From Cercis canadensis (taxonomy: Eukaryota > Streptophyta > Magnoliopsida > Fabales > Fabaceae): 64,000 bases of DNA. A model generated the notes under the pieces. It had not been told where the DNA came from and searched no databases. It saw only the letters and a list, made by a program, of their open reading frames with translations. Positions 62,979 through 64,000 of the stretch are shown one piece after another. Position 1 is the stretch's first letter, and the number at the start of each line of letters is the position of its first letter. Both the position numbers and the translations under genes were made by a program. The stretch lies in assembly GCA_003255065.1 (NCBI GenBank), contig QAOA01007183.1:1225001-1289000 (forward strand). The letters are read 5' to 3'.

Positions 62979-64000
62979 CTGAGATTATTTTTTACCCCAA
63001 AAAAAGGAAAAAAGTTGTAAGAAAAATCAGAAAAAAAATGAAGAAAGGTTGCTGACCACTTACGCAGAAAGAAACAAATAATCTACAATATATGTGTGAC
63101 AACACATTTCAAGCAAAAAGCTCACTATCATCTTGATTACAATTTAAAAAAATCATCAATATATCTGTGGAGAAAAATAGCAAAAATAAAAATTGCATGG
63201 TCTCATTCTCTTCTTGCAATTACAAGGACTTATGTATAGTCAGCAAGTGCTCAATACAGAAACTGAAATTAGGATGACATCGGCCGTACATTTCATGGTC
63301 CCATGACCAATACTTGTGTGTGTTAAAAATGCAAACAAGCAAAAACTGAAAATACATTTCTACTCTGATTTTAGTATTTTAATAATCATAGAAGTAAAAT
63401 GACCAGAGGAGGAAGGTATAGGGAAGAGTAAATTGGAAAGAAAATAAAGTAAATATGGGATGATGGAAGAGTCAATAATGAAAATATGCCCAAAGTGTGA
63501 AGAGAGACATTCAGGTTGCAATATCTTTAATGTCTATTAATAGTTTTCTTTTACCATATTTTCTTGAAAGAAATAACCCATAAAGATTATTGGGCCTAAA
63601 AATCAGATGAAGACTGATGAGCATGGAAATATATTATGTGTTAGCATTCTCAAAATAATGTAGCTAATTGAACTATGGGAATGAAATGTATAAGTCAACA
63701 ACGATATCTCACATAAGTTGGCATGCATAAAGAGTGAATGAGCGTTAGGAGAAGTAACTGAAAGTTATAAATTCTTCAGCAAAGTTAGGGCTTGTTTGGG
63801 ATTGCATCCATTGAATATGCTTTAGAAAGTGTGGAACCATGTTGGAGCATAAGCAACCCTGAGGTGGCTTTCAGTCCAACACCAACTTGCGTCTGGGTTG
63901 CATGCTATTAGTATCCAAAAAAGTAATTTCGTGCTAAAATAAGACCATATAAAGGTCATCAACAGTCAAATTGTGAAACAACCTTTTTGGCGGAGGTTGG
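62979..64000 (-). other. Intron of the glycosyltransferase gene, to the window edge
   Basis: No further exon was found on the minus strand. Near 63.79 kb the phrase GGGCTTGTTTGGGATTGC resembles the end of a plant hAT-type MITE; a matching inverted end is not inside the window. Confidence 0.45.

Overview
The window is nuclear DNA of a flowering plant, most likely a woody rosid-type eudicot. It is AT-rich, its genes have many short GT-AG introns, and intergenic DNA is full of small fold-back transposons. Every protein I recognise is closest, from memory, to Arabidopsis-type eudicot proteins. The species cannot be named from sequence alone. All gene models below were spliced by hand; exon phases were checked for each complete gene.

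Layout. 1-4.2 kb: no gene seen. 4.2-6.5 kb (-): an apparently intact two-exon BAHD acyltransferase. 7.7-14.4 kb (-): a broken tandem copy of it whose intron holds a 5.1-kb hAT DNA transposon with terminal inverted repeats and an 8-bp target duplication. 14.5-18.2 kb: repeats and no convincing gene. 18.3-23.3 kb (-): AP-4 adaptor mu subunit, 13 exons, 448 aa. 23.83-25.64 kb: a Pack-MULE-like element with long inverted ends and a perfect 10-bp target duplication, carrying convergent pieces of an F-box gene and a PPR gene. 26.9-28.4 kb (+): a group C MAP kinase (MPK1/2/7 type). 28.8-38 kb: intergenic, with at least four inverted-repeat elements. 38.4-39.2 kb (+): an S1-group bZIP factor with the conserved sucrose-control uORF in its leader. 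40-45.8 kb: AT-rich repeats. 45.8-50.5 kb (+): a RING protein with a spliced leader and a likely acylated N-terminus. 51.3-54.8 kb (-): a YeeZ-like Rossmann protein. 56.1-57.4 kb (+): a TLC-domain membrane protein. 58.0-61.3 kb (-): the 26S proteasome ATPase RPT4. 62.7 kb to the right edge (-): last exon of a GT4-type glycosyltransferase.

The genes are independent housekeeping, signalling and metabolic units, not a pathway cluster. From memory, the right half shows microsynteny with Arabidopsis: bZIP44, RING, Rossmann and glycosyltransferase genes correspond to At1g75390-At1g75420 / At1g19680-At1g19710, and the TLC and RPT4 genes to the adjacent pair At1g45010/At1g45000.

The most interesting structures are the Pack-MULE, the hAT insertion with its empty site readable in the neighbouring paralogue, the uORF-controlled bZIP, and a second inverted-repeat element at 34.8-36.3 kb. 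An assembly caution: each of the seven single N characters lies inside a homopolymer or between two near-identical direct copies, so the 301-bp and 219-bp tandem duplications at 35.5 and 40.1 kb are probably contig-joining artefacts.
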